A DNA stretch of 64,000 nt, taken from assembly GCA_045810625.1 (NCBI GenBank), contig JBJMVQ010000075.1, forward strand, positions 4,624 through 68,623. Direction: 5' to 3'. The DNA comes from JACQFZ01 sp045810625 (GTDB taxonomy: Bacteria > Pseudomonadota > Gammaproteobacteria > Acidiferrobacterales > Sulfurifustaceae). Under the pieces are notes generated by a model. That model saw only the letters and a program-made list of their open reading frames with translations. It did not search any database and had not been told where the DNA came from. A program made the position numbers and the translations under genes. Shown piece by piece: positions 17,566 through 28,100 of the stretch. How positions within the stretch are numbered: position 1 is the first letter of the stretch; every line of letters starts with the position of its first letter.

Positions 17566-17641
17566 CGAAACTCACCGAATATCTTCCGACTCGCGGCGGT
17601 TGCTGCCCATGCTACGGGCACGCGCGATTCCTGCTGACGGG

Positions 17642-18679
17642 TCAGGGCGCCGGCGTCGAGTAGCGTACGTGCACGGCCTCGATGTCGGCGAGCGTCGCCG
17701 CGTCCAGCGTTACCCGCACGCTGTCGATGTTGCGCTTCAACTGCTCCAGCGTCGTCGCGCCGATGATCGTGGAACCGACGAACCAGCGGCTGCGCACGAA
17801 CGCGATCGCCATCTGGTCGAGCGCCAGGTGGTGTTTCTTCGCGACGGCCGCGTATTCGGCAACGGCGACCGACACCGAAGGGCGGCTGTTGCGCGGTTGA
17901 AATTCCGGGAACAGGGTGAAGCGTGCACGCGGCGGCTGGGGGTCGCTCAAGTATTTGCCGGACAGCCGCCCGCCGGCGAGCGGACTGTACGCAAGCAGCG
18001 GGACCTGTTCGCGAAAGCTCACTTCGGCGAGATCGAGATCGAACTGCCGGCTGACGAGGCTGTAAACGTTCTGCACCGACGCCGGGCGCGGCAAACCGTG
18101 CTGATCCGCGAGCCAGCAGAAACGCGCAATGCCCCACGACGACTCGTTCGATAGACCGTAGTAGCGAATCTTCCCCGCCCGAATCAACTCCGCCATCGCC
18201 TGAACCTGTTCGAGGATCGGGACGGTCTGGCGCTCGCGCTTGGGGTCGAATTCGCTTTGCCCAAACGCCTGCACATTGCGATCCGGCCAGTGGATCTGAT
18301 ACAGGTCGAGATAGTCGGTTTGCAGCCGTTCGAGGCTGCCGTTGACCGCCTCGATAATGTTCGCCCGATTGACCGCGGTTTTTCCGCCGCGCAGCCAGTC
18401 GCGCCGCCCGGGGCCGGCGATCTTCGTCGCGACGATGAGTTTCTCGCGCGGTTGACGCTTCAGCCACGTGCCGACGTAACGCTCGGTACGGCACGCGGTC
18501 TCGGCGCGCGGCGGCACCGGGTACATCTCGGAGGTGTCGATGAAGTTGATTCCTTGCGCGACGGCATAGTCGAGCTGCGCGTGGGCGTCGGCTTCGCTGT
18601 TCTGCTCGCCCCACGTCATGGTGCCAAGACAGATTTCGGACACCTCCAGGCCGGTGCTGCCGAGTCGTTTGCGGTTCAT
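17642..18679 (-). CDS. Aldo/keto reductase (Tas-like)
   Basis: A 345-aa NADPH-dependent aldo/keto reductase. The catalytic tetrad is visible: D48 and Y53 in NFIDTSEMYP, K86 in IVATKIAG and H130 in LYQIHWPD. The length and the CLGTMTWGEQNSE start match the Tas subgroup, which reduces small aldehydes and ketones of unclear identity. The ATG at 18679 is chosen because homologues begin at MNRKRLG; the open frame extends 41 codons upstream into unrelated sequence. It lies convergent to the PPOX gene and 26 bases downstream of the lipoprotein gene on the same strand. Confidence 0.9.
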   Translation of the reverse strand: MNRKRLGSTGLEVSEICLGTMTWGEQNSEADAHAQLDYAVAQGINFIDTSEMYPVPPRAETACRTERYVGTWLKRQPREKLIVATKIAGPGRRDWLRGGKTAVNRANIIEAVNGSLERLQTDYLDLYQIHWPDRNVQAFGQSEFDPKRERQTVPILEQVQAMAELIRAGKIRYYGLSNESSWGIARFCWLADQHGLPRPASVQNVYSLVSRQFDLDLAEVSFREQVPLLAYSPLAGGRLSGKYLSDPQPPRARFTLFPEFQPRNSRPSVSVAVAEYAAVAKKHHLALDQMAIAFVRSRWFVGSTIIGATTLEQLKRNIDSVRVTLDAATLADIEAVHVRYSTPAP

Positions 18680-18705
18680 TCGGGGATCGCGTCCGTTTGG
18701 TGTTG

Positions 18706-19281
18706 TTACGGCGTGTGCAACGTCATGAGGTCGCCGAGCGTACGCCGTATCTCCGCAATCGTCACATGGCGGTCGATGCCCTGATAACCCCACTGTGTGC
18801 ACGTCAGGCGTCGAATCTGCGGCTGCTTCTCCGAGCGCACGTCCATGATGGTTCTAAACGTCTCCTCGACGGGACCGCCCGATTGGATACTGCCCAGCCG
18901 CATCCCGTACCCTGCGCCGATTCCGGCGGCCGCGTAGAGAAGCGCTCCGCTCTCCGCCGTCCCGCCTTGAAACTCATGTTGCACGGTCCGCAACACGACC
19001 AGCTCGTCGGGCTGCACGGTGCGCGGCGCATCGCTCAGGGCGCGAAGCTCCAAGTTGCAGTAGGGATAGAGATGCTCGATCGCGGAGTTGGGCAAGATCC
19101 GGCCGTTCTGCATGAAGACGCGCAACTGCCCCGGTGCGATGGGCAATTCCTGATTTACGGTAATCCGCGCACCGGCAGGCACGACGTAGTACGGCGAGTT
19201 TTCATTGCCGCGATAGTAACTGGCCGTATGACAGGCGCCGAGCAACGCCGCGGCGGCGAGTACGAAGAAGCGAACGCGCAT
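18706..19281 (-). CDS. Hypothetical lipoprotein, 191 aa
   Basis: The N-terminus MRVRFFVLAAAALLGAC is a lipoprotein signal with the lipobox LGAC and the modified cysteine at residue 17. The mature part has ITVNQELPIAPGQLRVFMQNG and a Gly-rich loop but no family I can name with certainty. It is probably anchored in the outer membrane facing the periplasm, since Asp is absent at +2. GGAGGG lies upstream of the ATG at 19281; the open frame continues upstream but only as the antisense of lutC. It lies downstream of lutC by about 70 bases on the same strand. Confidence 0.8.
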   Translation of the reverse strand: MRVRFFVLAAAALLGACHTASYYRGNENSPYYVVPAGARITVNQELPIAPGQLRVFMQNGRILPNSAIEHLYPYCNLELRALSDAPRTVQPDELVVLRTVQHEFQGGTAESGALLYAAAGIGAGYGMRLGSIQSGGPVEETFRTIMDVRSEKQPQIRRLTCTQWGYQGIDRHVTIAEIRRTLGDLMTLHTP

Positions 19282-19349
19282 AGATCCCTCCGTGCATTGT
19301 CGGGTCGCAGGCAGTATAACGCGCAAGAAGCGCGAAAAGATGAAGCCGC

Positions 19350-19961
19350 TTAGCGCTCGACGACGACGAGAAGGACGCGACGGGGGCCGTGCGCGCCGAG
19401 CGTCACGGTTTGTTCCACATCCGCGGTGCGCGAAGGGCCGGAAACGAAATTGACCGCACGCGGCATGGCTGTTTGCGCCCGCCGCCGCGCCCACGCATCT
19501 TCCATGGTGGCGACGACCGCGGAGGCAGGGACGATGGCGACGTGCGTTTCCGGCAGCAGGCTTACGGTGGCCGGCGTTTCCGCACCCGAGACAAGCATCA
19601 GCGTGCCGGTTTCGGCGATTGCCGCGAACACGCCGGTGATACCGACGAGATCGTCGCCGCGTGCCGCGCGAGCCTCCACGGCAACAGCGGCTTCACGCCA
19701 CGGGAGCGCGAGCAGCTCCGGCCAGCAAACGGCTCGCAGGGGAATCGCATGCGCTGCAAGATAACGCGCGACGGCGGCCGGTGCATCGCTCACGGACGCG
19801 ACGCGCACCAGATCGTTGCCAAGCGGCACGACGCGTTGGCAAAACTGTTCGATAAGGTCGGGACCGAGGACCGGGGCGGTGCGGTACACGCGTTCGGGCG
19901 CGGGCGCGTGTTGACTGCGTCGCTCTTTCAGCCGAGCGAGAATGCGGCCGCGGGTGCTCAT
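19350..19961 (-). CDS. lutC: Lactate utilization protein C
   Basis: A 203-aa protein of the LUD (DUF162) family. It has the characteristic VGITGVFAAIAETGTLMLVSG and the C-terminal NFVSGPSRTADVEQTVTLGAHGP. LutC works with LutA and LutB in the oxidation of L-lactate to pyruvate. The start is the ATG at 19961, which overlaps the lutB stop by 4 bases; the frame is open much further upstream but only antiphase to lutB. It is the third gene of lutABC. Confidence 0.93.
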   Translation of the reverse strand: MSTRGRILARLKERRSQHAPAPERVYRTAPVLGPDLIEQFCQRVVPLGNDLVRVASVSDAPAAVARYLAAHAIPLRAVCWPELLALPWREAAVAVEARAARGDDLVGITGVFAAIAETGTLMLVSGAETPATVSLLPETHVAIVPASAVVATMEDAWARRRAQTAMPRAVNFVSGPSRTADVEQTVTLGAHGPRRVLLVVVER

Positions 19962-21352
19962 GCCGCGCGCCGCCTGCGGTAGAGCTCTCGAAACGTTCGA
20001 CCCTCGGCGCGCGGCAGCGTGCGGCCGACGGTCCATTCGCCTGCGCCCGGAAGCCGCCGCGCGCGTCCGCCGAGCAGCCGCAACGCGCGCGCGAGGAGCG
20101 CGGCGCCCCATGCGTAGACGCGTGGACGACGCGCGAGCCAGGCCCACAGAGCGAGCGCCGAGCGTTCGGCGCGCGAGCGCAGGCGCCGGTCGTACTGCTG
20201 CGCGCGCAGCTCGCGCATGAGATCGGTGAGCGGAATCTTGACCGGGCACACTTCCACGCACGCGCCGCAGAAGGTCGACGCGTTCGGCAGATCCACGGTG
20301 CGCTCGAGGCCGACGTACAGCGGCGTCAGCACCGCGCCCATCGGGCCGGGGTACACCCAGCCGTAAGCGTGTCCGCCGACGTTCTGATAAACCGGGCAAT
20401 GGTTCATGCAGGCGCCGCAGCGTATGCAGCGCAGCATCGGCTGCATGACGGTGCCGAGCAGACGACTTCTCCCGTTGTCGAGCAGCACGATGTGCATGTG
20501 CTCGGGACCGTCGAGGTCGCCCGTGCGCCGCACGCCCGTGAGCACGGACATATAGTTGCTGATCGACTGGCCGGTAGCGGAGCGGGGCAGCAGGCGCACG
20601 AGCGTGGCGGCGTCTGCGAGCGTCGGCACCACTTTTTCGATGCCGGCGACGGCGACGTGCACGCGCGGGAGAGTCGTGCAAAGCCGCCCGTTGCCTTCGT
20701 TTGTGACGAGCATGACGGAGCCGGTTTCGGCGATCAAAAAATTCGCGCCGGTGATTCCCATGTCCGCGGAGAGAAACTGCGGCCGCAACATCTCCCGCGC
20801 TTCGGCGACCAGCTCGGTGATGCCTTCCCGGCGTGGGCGCCGATGTTTTTCCTGGAACAGCCGCGCGATCTCCTCTTTATTCTTGTGCAGGACCGGCGCG
20901 ATGATGTGGGAGGGCGGTTCCTGCGCGAGCTGCAGAATGTACTCGCCGAGATCGGTTTCGACGACTTCGAAGCCCGCGCGCTCGAGCGATTCGTTCAGCT
21001 CGCACTCTTCGGTCACCATCGACTTCGACTTGACGATCTTGCGCACCGCGTACCGGCGCGCGATCGCCGCGACGATTCGGTTCGCCTCGTCTGCCGTCTC
21101 CGCCCAATGCACTTCGGCGCCCGCCGCAACGGCCGCCTGCTCGAATTGTTCGAGATAGCGTGGAAGATCCGCGAGCACGCGGTCGCGAATCGCGGCACCG
21201 GCTTCACGGAGCGCTTCGAAGTCGAGCCCGGTAAACGCGCGCGCGCGGTTCGCGACGAAATGCGTCTGCATCCGCCCGAGCGCGTGCTGCAGGCGGGTGT
21301 TGCCGAGGGCATCGTGCGCTTTGGGTTTGAACTCGTCCGACGTTACCTGCAT
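19958..21352 (-). CDS. lutB: Lactate utilization iron-sulfur protein B
   Basis: A 464-aa protein. The N-terminal LUD domain contains SKSMVTEECELNESLE and ISNYMSVLTG. A ferredoxin-like region follows with CIRCGACMNHCPVY and CGACVEVCPVKIP, two cysteine sets for [4Fe-4S] clusters, and a C-terminal DUF3390-like tail. LutB is the electron-transfer subunit of the LutABC L-lactate oxidase. It lies 30 bases downstream of lutA and overlaps lutC, so the three form one operon. Confidence 0.95.
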   Translation of the reverse strand: MQVTSDEFKPKAHDALGNTRLQHALGRMQTHFVANRARAFTGLDFEALREAGAAIRDRVLADLPRYLEQFEQAAVAAGAEVHWAETADEANRIVAAIARRYAVRKIVKSKSMVTEECELNESLERAGFEVVETDLGEYILQLAQEPPSHIIAPVLHKNKEEIARLFQEKHRRPRREGITELVAEAREMLRPQFLSADMGITGANFLIAETGSVMLVTNEGNGRLCTTLPRVHVAVAGIEKVVPTLADAATLVRLLPRSATGQSISNYMSVLTGVRRTGDLDGPEHMHIVLLDNGRSRLLGTVMQPMLRCIRCGACMNHCPVYQNVGGHAYGWVYPGPMGAVLTPLYVGLERTVDLPNASTFCGACVEVCPVKIPLTDLMRELRAQQYDRRLRSRAERSALALWAWLARRPRVYAWGAALLARALRLLGGRARRLPGAGEWTVGRTLPRAEGRTFRELYRRRRAA

Positions 21353-21382
21353 GCGCTTCTCCGCAGCAGCGCGACGGTGTCG

Positions 21383-22141
21383 TTATTCCGCGTCATGTTT
21401 AGCTTCTGTCAACGCTTCGGCAACGTGCAGCACCCGAGTCGTGTGATCCCCCATGAATCGCAGGCGCCCCTCGATATTGAGCAGGCACCCGAGATCGCCG
21501 GCAACCACCGCGCCGGCGCCGGTTTTTGCGATCGCCGCGCATTTGCGTTCGGCCATGCGCGCGGAAATCTCGCCGTACTTGTTCGAGAAGGTTCCGCCGA
21601 ATCCGCAGCAGGTCGTCGTGTTCTCCATTTCCACGAGCGTCGCGTCCGGCAGCTTCGCGAGCAGCGCGCGCGGCTGCGCCTTCACGCCGAGCTCGCGCAG
21701 GCCGGAACAGGCGTCGTGATACGTGAAGCGCCCGTCGAAACCGCCGCCGGGGGCATCGTCGAGCTTCGCAATGCGCACGAGAAAATCGGTCAGCTCGAAA
21801 GTCCGATCGGCAAGTCGGCGGATGCGCTCGCGCGCTGTCGCGTCGCTCTCGAAAAGCTTCGGGTAATGCACGCGGATCATGCCGGCGCAGGAACCGGAAG
21901 GCACGACCACGTAGTCGCAACGCTCGAACTCGTCTGCGAGCTTGAGCGCGAGCGCGCGCGCGGCTGCGAAATCGCCGGCGTTGTAGCCCGGCTGCCCGCA
22001 GCACGTCTGCGTTTCCGGGACGGTAATGTCACAGCCGGCCGCTTCGAGCAGTTGCAGCGCGGCGAAGCCGATGCGCGGCCGGACCAAATCGACGAGACAG
22101 GTGACGAACAAGCCGACGCGAAGCGGTGACGGGGAGCTCAT
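21383..22141 (-). CDS. lutA: Lactate utilization protein A (CCG-domain Fe-S protein)
   Basis: A 252-aa protein with two cysteine-rich CCG domains: TQTCCGQPGYNAGD in the first half and NTTTCCGFGGTFSNKYGEIS in the second. These hold a non-cubane [4Fe-4S] cluster as in heterodisulfide reductase and glycolate oxidase GlcF. LVTCLVDL-type residues at the start fit LutA. The ATG at 22141 is preferred; one at 22153 would add four residues. It begins about 40 bases after the stop of the 2097-aa GGDEF/EAL gene on the same strand. No lactate permease or LutR is next to it. Confidence 0.93.
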   Translation of the reverse strand: MSSPSPLRVGLFVTCLVDLVRPRIGFAALQLLEAAGCDITVPETQTCCGQPGYNAGDFAAARALALKLADEFERCDYVVVPSGSCAGMIRVHYPKLFESDATARERIRRLADRTFELTDFLVRIAKLDDAPGGGFDGRFTYHDACSGLRELGVKAQPRALLAKLPDATLVEMENTTTCCGFGGTFSNKYGEISARMAERKCAAIAKTGAGAVVAGDLGCLLNIEGRLRFMGDHTTRVLHVAEALTEAKHDAE

Positions 22142-22183
22142 GCCTGCGAGCATAAACTCACGCCGTGCGACGCGCTAGCGCCG

Positions 22184-25100
22184 CTACGACGCCGCCGGGT
22201 AAACCTCCGCGCGTAGCAGTTCGGCGAGCTGTTCGGCCGCGACCGGCCGGCTGAAGTAGTACCCCTGCATCTCGTCGCACGCGCGGCTCTGCAGAAACGC
22301 AGCCTGCTCGCGGGTCTCGACGCCTTCCGCGATCACCGTCAGACCGAGTGCTTTCGCCATGGCGATGATCGCTTCGGTAATCGCGATGTCTTCTGCGTCC
22401 TGGGGAATGTCGCGGATGAACGAGCGGTCGATCTTGAGCGTGTCGATCGGGAAGCGCTTGATCTGCGCGAGCGAGGAGTAGCCCGTTCCAAAATCATCGA
22501 TGGCGAGGTGCACGCCCATCTCCTTGATCGCCGCGAGCAGCTTGGCTGCTCGTTCGGCGTTCTGCATCACCATGCCTTCGGTAAGCTCGAGCTCGAGCAG
22601 CGCCGGATTCAGGCCGGACTCCGAAAGCGCGTCGCGTATATCGTTCAGGAGCTCGCTGTCACCGAACTGGCGCGCCGAGAGGTTGACCGCCATCCGAACC
22701 GGCGGGAGCCCCTGGCGCTGCCACGCGACGCTTTGGCAACACGCGGTCTTCAACACCCAGCGGCCGATGGGAACAATGAGGCCCGCTTCCTCGGCGAGTG
22801 GGATGAACTGCGCCGGGGAGATGAATCCCAACTCCGGTGTATGCCAGCGCAACAGCGCCTCGACGCCGCTGATCTTGCCGGTGCGGAAGTCGAGTTTTGC
22901 CTGGTAGTGCAGGGTGAACTCGTTCCGCTCCAGCGCGCGGCGCAGATTGGCTTCGAGCGTCAGCCGTTCGAGCGATTGCGTCTTGATGTTGTGCGAATAG
23001 AACTGGAAGTTGTTCTTGCCTTCCTCTTTCGCCAGATACATCGCGCTGTCGGCGTTCTTCATGAGCGACTGCTCGTCGGTTCCGTCGCTCGGGTAGAGGC
23101 AGATACCGATACTCGCCGTGACGCGGCATTCCTGGCCGAAGATGCTGATCGGCTTCATGAGCGCCGTGAGGATCTTGCGCGCGACCATCGCGACTTGCCC
23201 CGTTTCGGCGACTTCCGGCAGCAGCACGACGAATTCATCGCCGCCGAGCCGGGCGACGACATCGCTCGCGCGCAGGCATTCGCGCAGCCGCACCGACATC
23301 TCCTTGAGCAGTACGTCGCCCGCGTCGTGCCCGAGGGTGTCGTTGATGATCTTGAAGCGATCGAGGTCGATGAACAACACGGCGAGCTTGCGCTCGTAGC
23401 GCTTCGCCGAGGCAATCGCCACGCTCAGGAGCTCGCTGAACATCACGCGATTCGGCAGATCCGTCAGCGCGTCGTGCGTCGCGAGATATTGGATACGCTG
23501 CTCCGCGAGTTTCTCATCCGTGACTTCGCGCGAGACGCCGCGATAGCCGGCGAACTGGCCGTCGGCGGCATAGATCGGCTCGCCGCTCACGCTCAGATAG
23601 TGAGTGCTGTTCGCCGAGACCCGGCGTATGACGATGTCGCGGAAAGGCCGATGCGTCTCGATCAGCGTGCGAAGCTCGTTCGTTCCGCTTTCGATTTCGA
23701 AGCCGAGCTCCCAGATGCGCTTGCCGAGATAGTGTTCCCGCACCGTGTCGTGCTGCGTCTGCCGCCCTTCCATGCGCGTGAAGCGAAACTCCGCATCCTG
23801 TTCCCAGTACCAGTCCGAGGAAAGCTCCGTCAGCGCGCGGAAGCGTGCTTCGCTCTCGCGCAGCACCTCTTCCGCTTCCTGGCGTTGCAGGAATTGCCCG
23901 ACCTGATTGCCGATGACGCGCATCGTCTGTCGCAGCCGCTCATCGGGGGCTCGGACGGTGCCGCAGGAGAACATCATGACGCCGATTACCTTGCCCTGGG
24001 CGACGATGGGAAAGATGAACCCGGCGTGCTCGCCCGTGTTCGGAAACGGCTGCGGCCCGCGCACGCGCGAGTCGGCGCCGAGATCCGGTATCCAGATCGG
24101 CTCGGCGTCCCTGATCAACTGGGCGAACAGCTCATCGGGTATCACTTTGCCGACGGCGTTTTGGTGCACCGGCGGAGGTTTCGCGCTCGCGCCCGGCTTA
24201 TGCCAGCCGACGATCAGACGTGCCGTCCCGGCGCGATCCTCGACCCGGTAGTACCTGGCCGATTCCCACTCTTCGGATTGGCAGATGTCGCGCAAGACCG
24301 CCGTCAGCACGCTCGTCATGTTCTCGGAACCGGCGAGGTGGCGCGTCACCGTGTGTTCCAGCTGGAACAATTTCTGCTCGCGCCGTCGCAGGGTGACGTC
24401 GCGGACGACGCCGCGGAAACCCGTCGGTTTGCCGTCGGCCTCGGTTTTCAATTGCACCGTCGCTTCGCAGACCGCCTTCGATCCGTCTTTGCGCGTGATG
24501 GCGAAGTCCATCAGCTCGGTCGCCTGCCCGGTTCGATAAATCCGGTTGTGGGCGGCGTAGACGCGCGCGGCGGTGGCCTCGTCCATGTACGCGCGGTAGT
24601 TCAGCCCGGTCAGCTCTTCGCGCGAGCGCCCATGTAGCCGGCAGAGCGCGTTGTTGAAGAACGTGTAATTGCCGGCGAGATCGACTTCGAAGTAGCTGTC
24701 GTACATGGATTCGAGAATCGTGCGGTGCTTTTCCTCGCTCGCACGCAGCGCCAATTCGGCCCGTTGCCGCCGGGTCACATCGCGCGTTACGCCGCGAAAG
24801 CCGATCGGCTTGCCGGCGGCGTCGCGAATCAATTGCACTGACGCCTGGATGGTCGTGGTTCCGCCGTCTTTGCGGATCATGTTGTACTCTTCCAGCTCGG
24901 CCGCCACGCCCGTGCGGTAAATCTGGTGGTAAATGCGGCGCACCTTGTCGGCCGTCTCGGCGTCCATGTAGCTCCGGTAGTTCAAGCCCATGAGCTCGTC
25001 ACGGTCGTAGCCGACCAGTTTGCGCTCGGCTTCGTTGAAGAACGTGAAGTTGCCGGCAAGATCGCACTCGAAATAGCCCTCGGTCATGTTCTCGAGGATG

Positions 25101-28100
25101 GTGCGGTACTTTTCCTCGCTTGCGCGCAGTCGCTCTTCGGTCTCGCGACGCAGCGTCACGTCGCGCACGACGCCGCGGAACCCGATCGGTTTGCCTTCGG
25201 CGTCGCGAATCACCTGTGGCGAGCTCTCCCATATTCCGCGCGTGCCGTCTTTGCGGACAAAGGCCCACTCCGTCAACTGTGTGGAAGCGCCGGTTCTGTA
25301 TATTTCGTTGTAGATGGCGTAAACGCGTTTGGCGGTTTCCGGGTCCGTGTATTGCCGATAATTCATGCCCATCATTTCTTCGCGGCTATACCCCTGTATG
25401 CGACAGAGCGCGTCGTTGAAGAACGTGTAGTTTCCCGCGAGATCGACTTCGAAATAGCCCTCGTACATCGTTTCGAGGACGTGGCGATATTTTTCCTCGC
25501 TCGCCCGTAGCGCTTCAGCCGCGCGCGCGCGTTCGGCTTCGTGCTCGAAATTGTCGAGAGCGGAGGCGACGTTCTTACTGATGTGCCGCATGAGATTGAC
25601 GGTTTCGTCGTCGAAGGCGTTGCGCTCGCGCGAATAGATGACAAGCACTCCCACGCTGCGTCCGGCGCGCACGATCGGCAGGCTCGCCGCCGCGTGTACG
25701 CCCCCGCGCTGACACTGACTGTGCCAATACCGGGTGCGCGGATCGTTGAGATAATCATTGCTGATACAAGGCTGCTGCGTGGCAAAGGCGATGGCGCTCA
25801 ACGATTGTGCTTCCGGCCTCGAGGGGTCGATGGACCATTCGATCTCGCGCAGCAACGCGGTGTCAGTCTTGCTCGCCGCCGCGGCAACCGTCGCGAAGTC
25901 CGAGCCGGGCGCGACGGTGAAAACGATCGCGGTAAGAAAACTGCCGCCCTGCACGATTGCTTCGCACACTTGCCGGTACAGCTCGTCCGGCGATCGGGCG
26001 TGCAGGATCGCCTCGTTGGTCGCGCTCAGCGCGGCATACATCCGCGTCGCGCGCTGCTGCGCTTCCCCCGCGCGGCGGCGTTCTGCTTCGCGTTCGAAGT
26101 TATCGAGGGCGAACGATACGTTCTCCATCATGCGTTCGAGGAGCTTGACGATCTCCTCGTCGAACGCGTCCTTTTCCCTTGCATAGAACACCATCGCGCC
26201 GACGCTGCGGCCCTCCCGAACGAGCGGTAGAGCGGCCGTCGAGCCGACCCCGGCCGCGGAAGCGGCGCCGCGCCACGGGCGCGAACGTTCGTCGCCCATG
26301 TAGTCGTTACTAACGCAGGGTTTTTGGCTGCGAAAAGCGATGCCGATCAGCCCCTGGCCCTCGGGGTAGGATTCGTCGAACGAGACGCGAACCTCACGCA
26401 GCCGCCTCTCGCCCGGGCCCGTGGCGGCAACGAGCGTCGCCCACGGCGAGCCGGGATTCGCGAGAACCACGCCGCCGACGACGAAACCGCCGCTGTCCAC
26501 GGCCGCCGCACAGACGCGCTGATAAAGCTCATCGGGCGATTTCGCGCGCAGCAGCGCTTCGTTTGCGGTACCGAGGGCGGCGTACATGCGGGCGTAGCGC
26601 TGCGTGGCGACTTCCGCTCGGCGGCGTTTCGCCTCGCGCTCGAAGTTGTCGAGCGCAAACGCCGTGTTTTCGGCGATACGCTCGAGCAGCGCCACGACTT
26701 CCTGGTTGAACGCACCTTCCTCGGCCGCGTCGAACAGCAGCACCCCGAAAGCGCGGTCGTCGCGCAGGAGCGGCAGTGCGGCGGCGGACCCCACGCCCAT
26801 CTCTTCGGCAATGTTGCGCCACGGGAGCGTGCGCTCATCGTTGCGATAGTCGTTGCTGACGCACGGTTTTCGCGTGCGAAACGCCGTACCCACGAGCCCG
26901 CGCCCTTCGGGGGTCGCGGCATCGACCGAGATCGGCAGCCGCCGCAACTGCTCGGTTGCGGCTCCCGTCGCCGCCGCCACGCGCATGCGCGCGGTCTCGG
27001 CCTCGGGAATCAGAATCGCGGCGTTGATGAACTTGCCGCCGTTAACCGCCGCGTCGCATACGCGCCGATACAGATCCTCGGGCGAGCCCGCGTGCAGGAT
27101 GGCTTCGTTCACGGCGCTCAGCGCCGCGTACATCCTTCCTTGCCGGGCGGCGGCGCGCTCCGCGTTCTTGCGCTCGGTGACATTGCGCGACACCACGACG
27201 ATCACCCACTTGTCGCCCAGTCGTATCGCGCGTCGATGCGCCTCGAAGCATCCGCGCTCGCCGTCCCTCGCGGTCACGATACTCTCCGTGGTGGGCCCTT
27301 CGGCGCCCTTGGCGATCACTTCGTCGTAAAGCCGTTTCAGCTCTTCGGGGGTGCGTTTGGCGACCGCGGCGGGACACAGCTTCAAATGTTCTTCGCGCGT
27401 ATAGCCGCTCACGCGACAAGCCGTGTCATTGACGTAGAGGTATCGCGGCGCCACCGGGTCGATCAGGTAAATGAGGTCCGGCGACATGTCGATCGCGGTG
27501 CGGAAGTGGACCAGCTCTTCCTCCGCTTTTTTCTGCTGCAAACGCTGGCCGAGCACGGCTCCGATATATTCCGCGCCCTTGTGCACGTCGGGACCGAGCG
27601 GATACGGATCGCGACCGAAGAATTCCATGATGCCGATGACGGTTCCGCCCGCCACGATCGGTACGACGAATGCCGCGACCAGGCGGGCGGCGCGCGCGTG
27701 CAGGGCGCGCGCGAAGGCGGTGTCGTCCGCGAGATTGGCGAGCCAAGCGGGTTGGGTCGCGTCGACGAAGCGGGTGATGAACGCGTCGGTGTCGAGTGCG
27801 AGCGGCGACAGCCGCTCGGTGGCGGCGATGAATCGCGCGACGCCCGGCCGCGGCTGCCGCCACGTCGCAAGGCAGCGTAGCTGACGGGCCGCGCGATCGA
27901 GTTCCCAATACGCCGCGCATTCCCACTGCAGTACTTCGCCGATGACACGCAGAATCGGCGACAGCGCTTCCGTCGGATTGATGGTCTCGGCAAGAATGCG
28001 CGTGACCCCGTGCTCGATCGCGAGCCGGCGCTCGAGCCAGAAGCGATTCGTGACGCTTCTCGAGACGCCGCGATATCCTTTGAAGACGCCATTCTCGTCG

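Noticed and set aside
22508..24637. Plus-strand open frame of 709 aa opposite the giant GGDEF/EAL gene
   Set aside because: The minus-strand frame has full domain homology here; the plus frame has no family features. The same holds for the plus frame 29702-31762.
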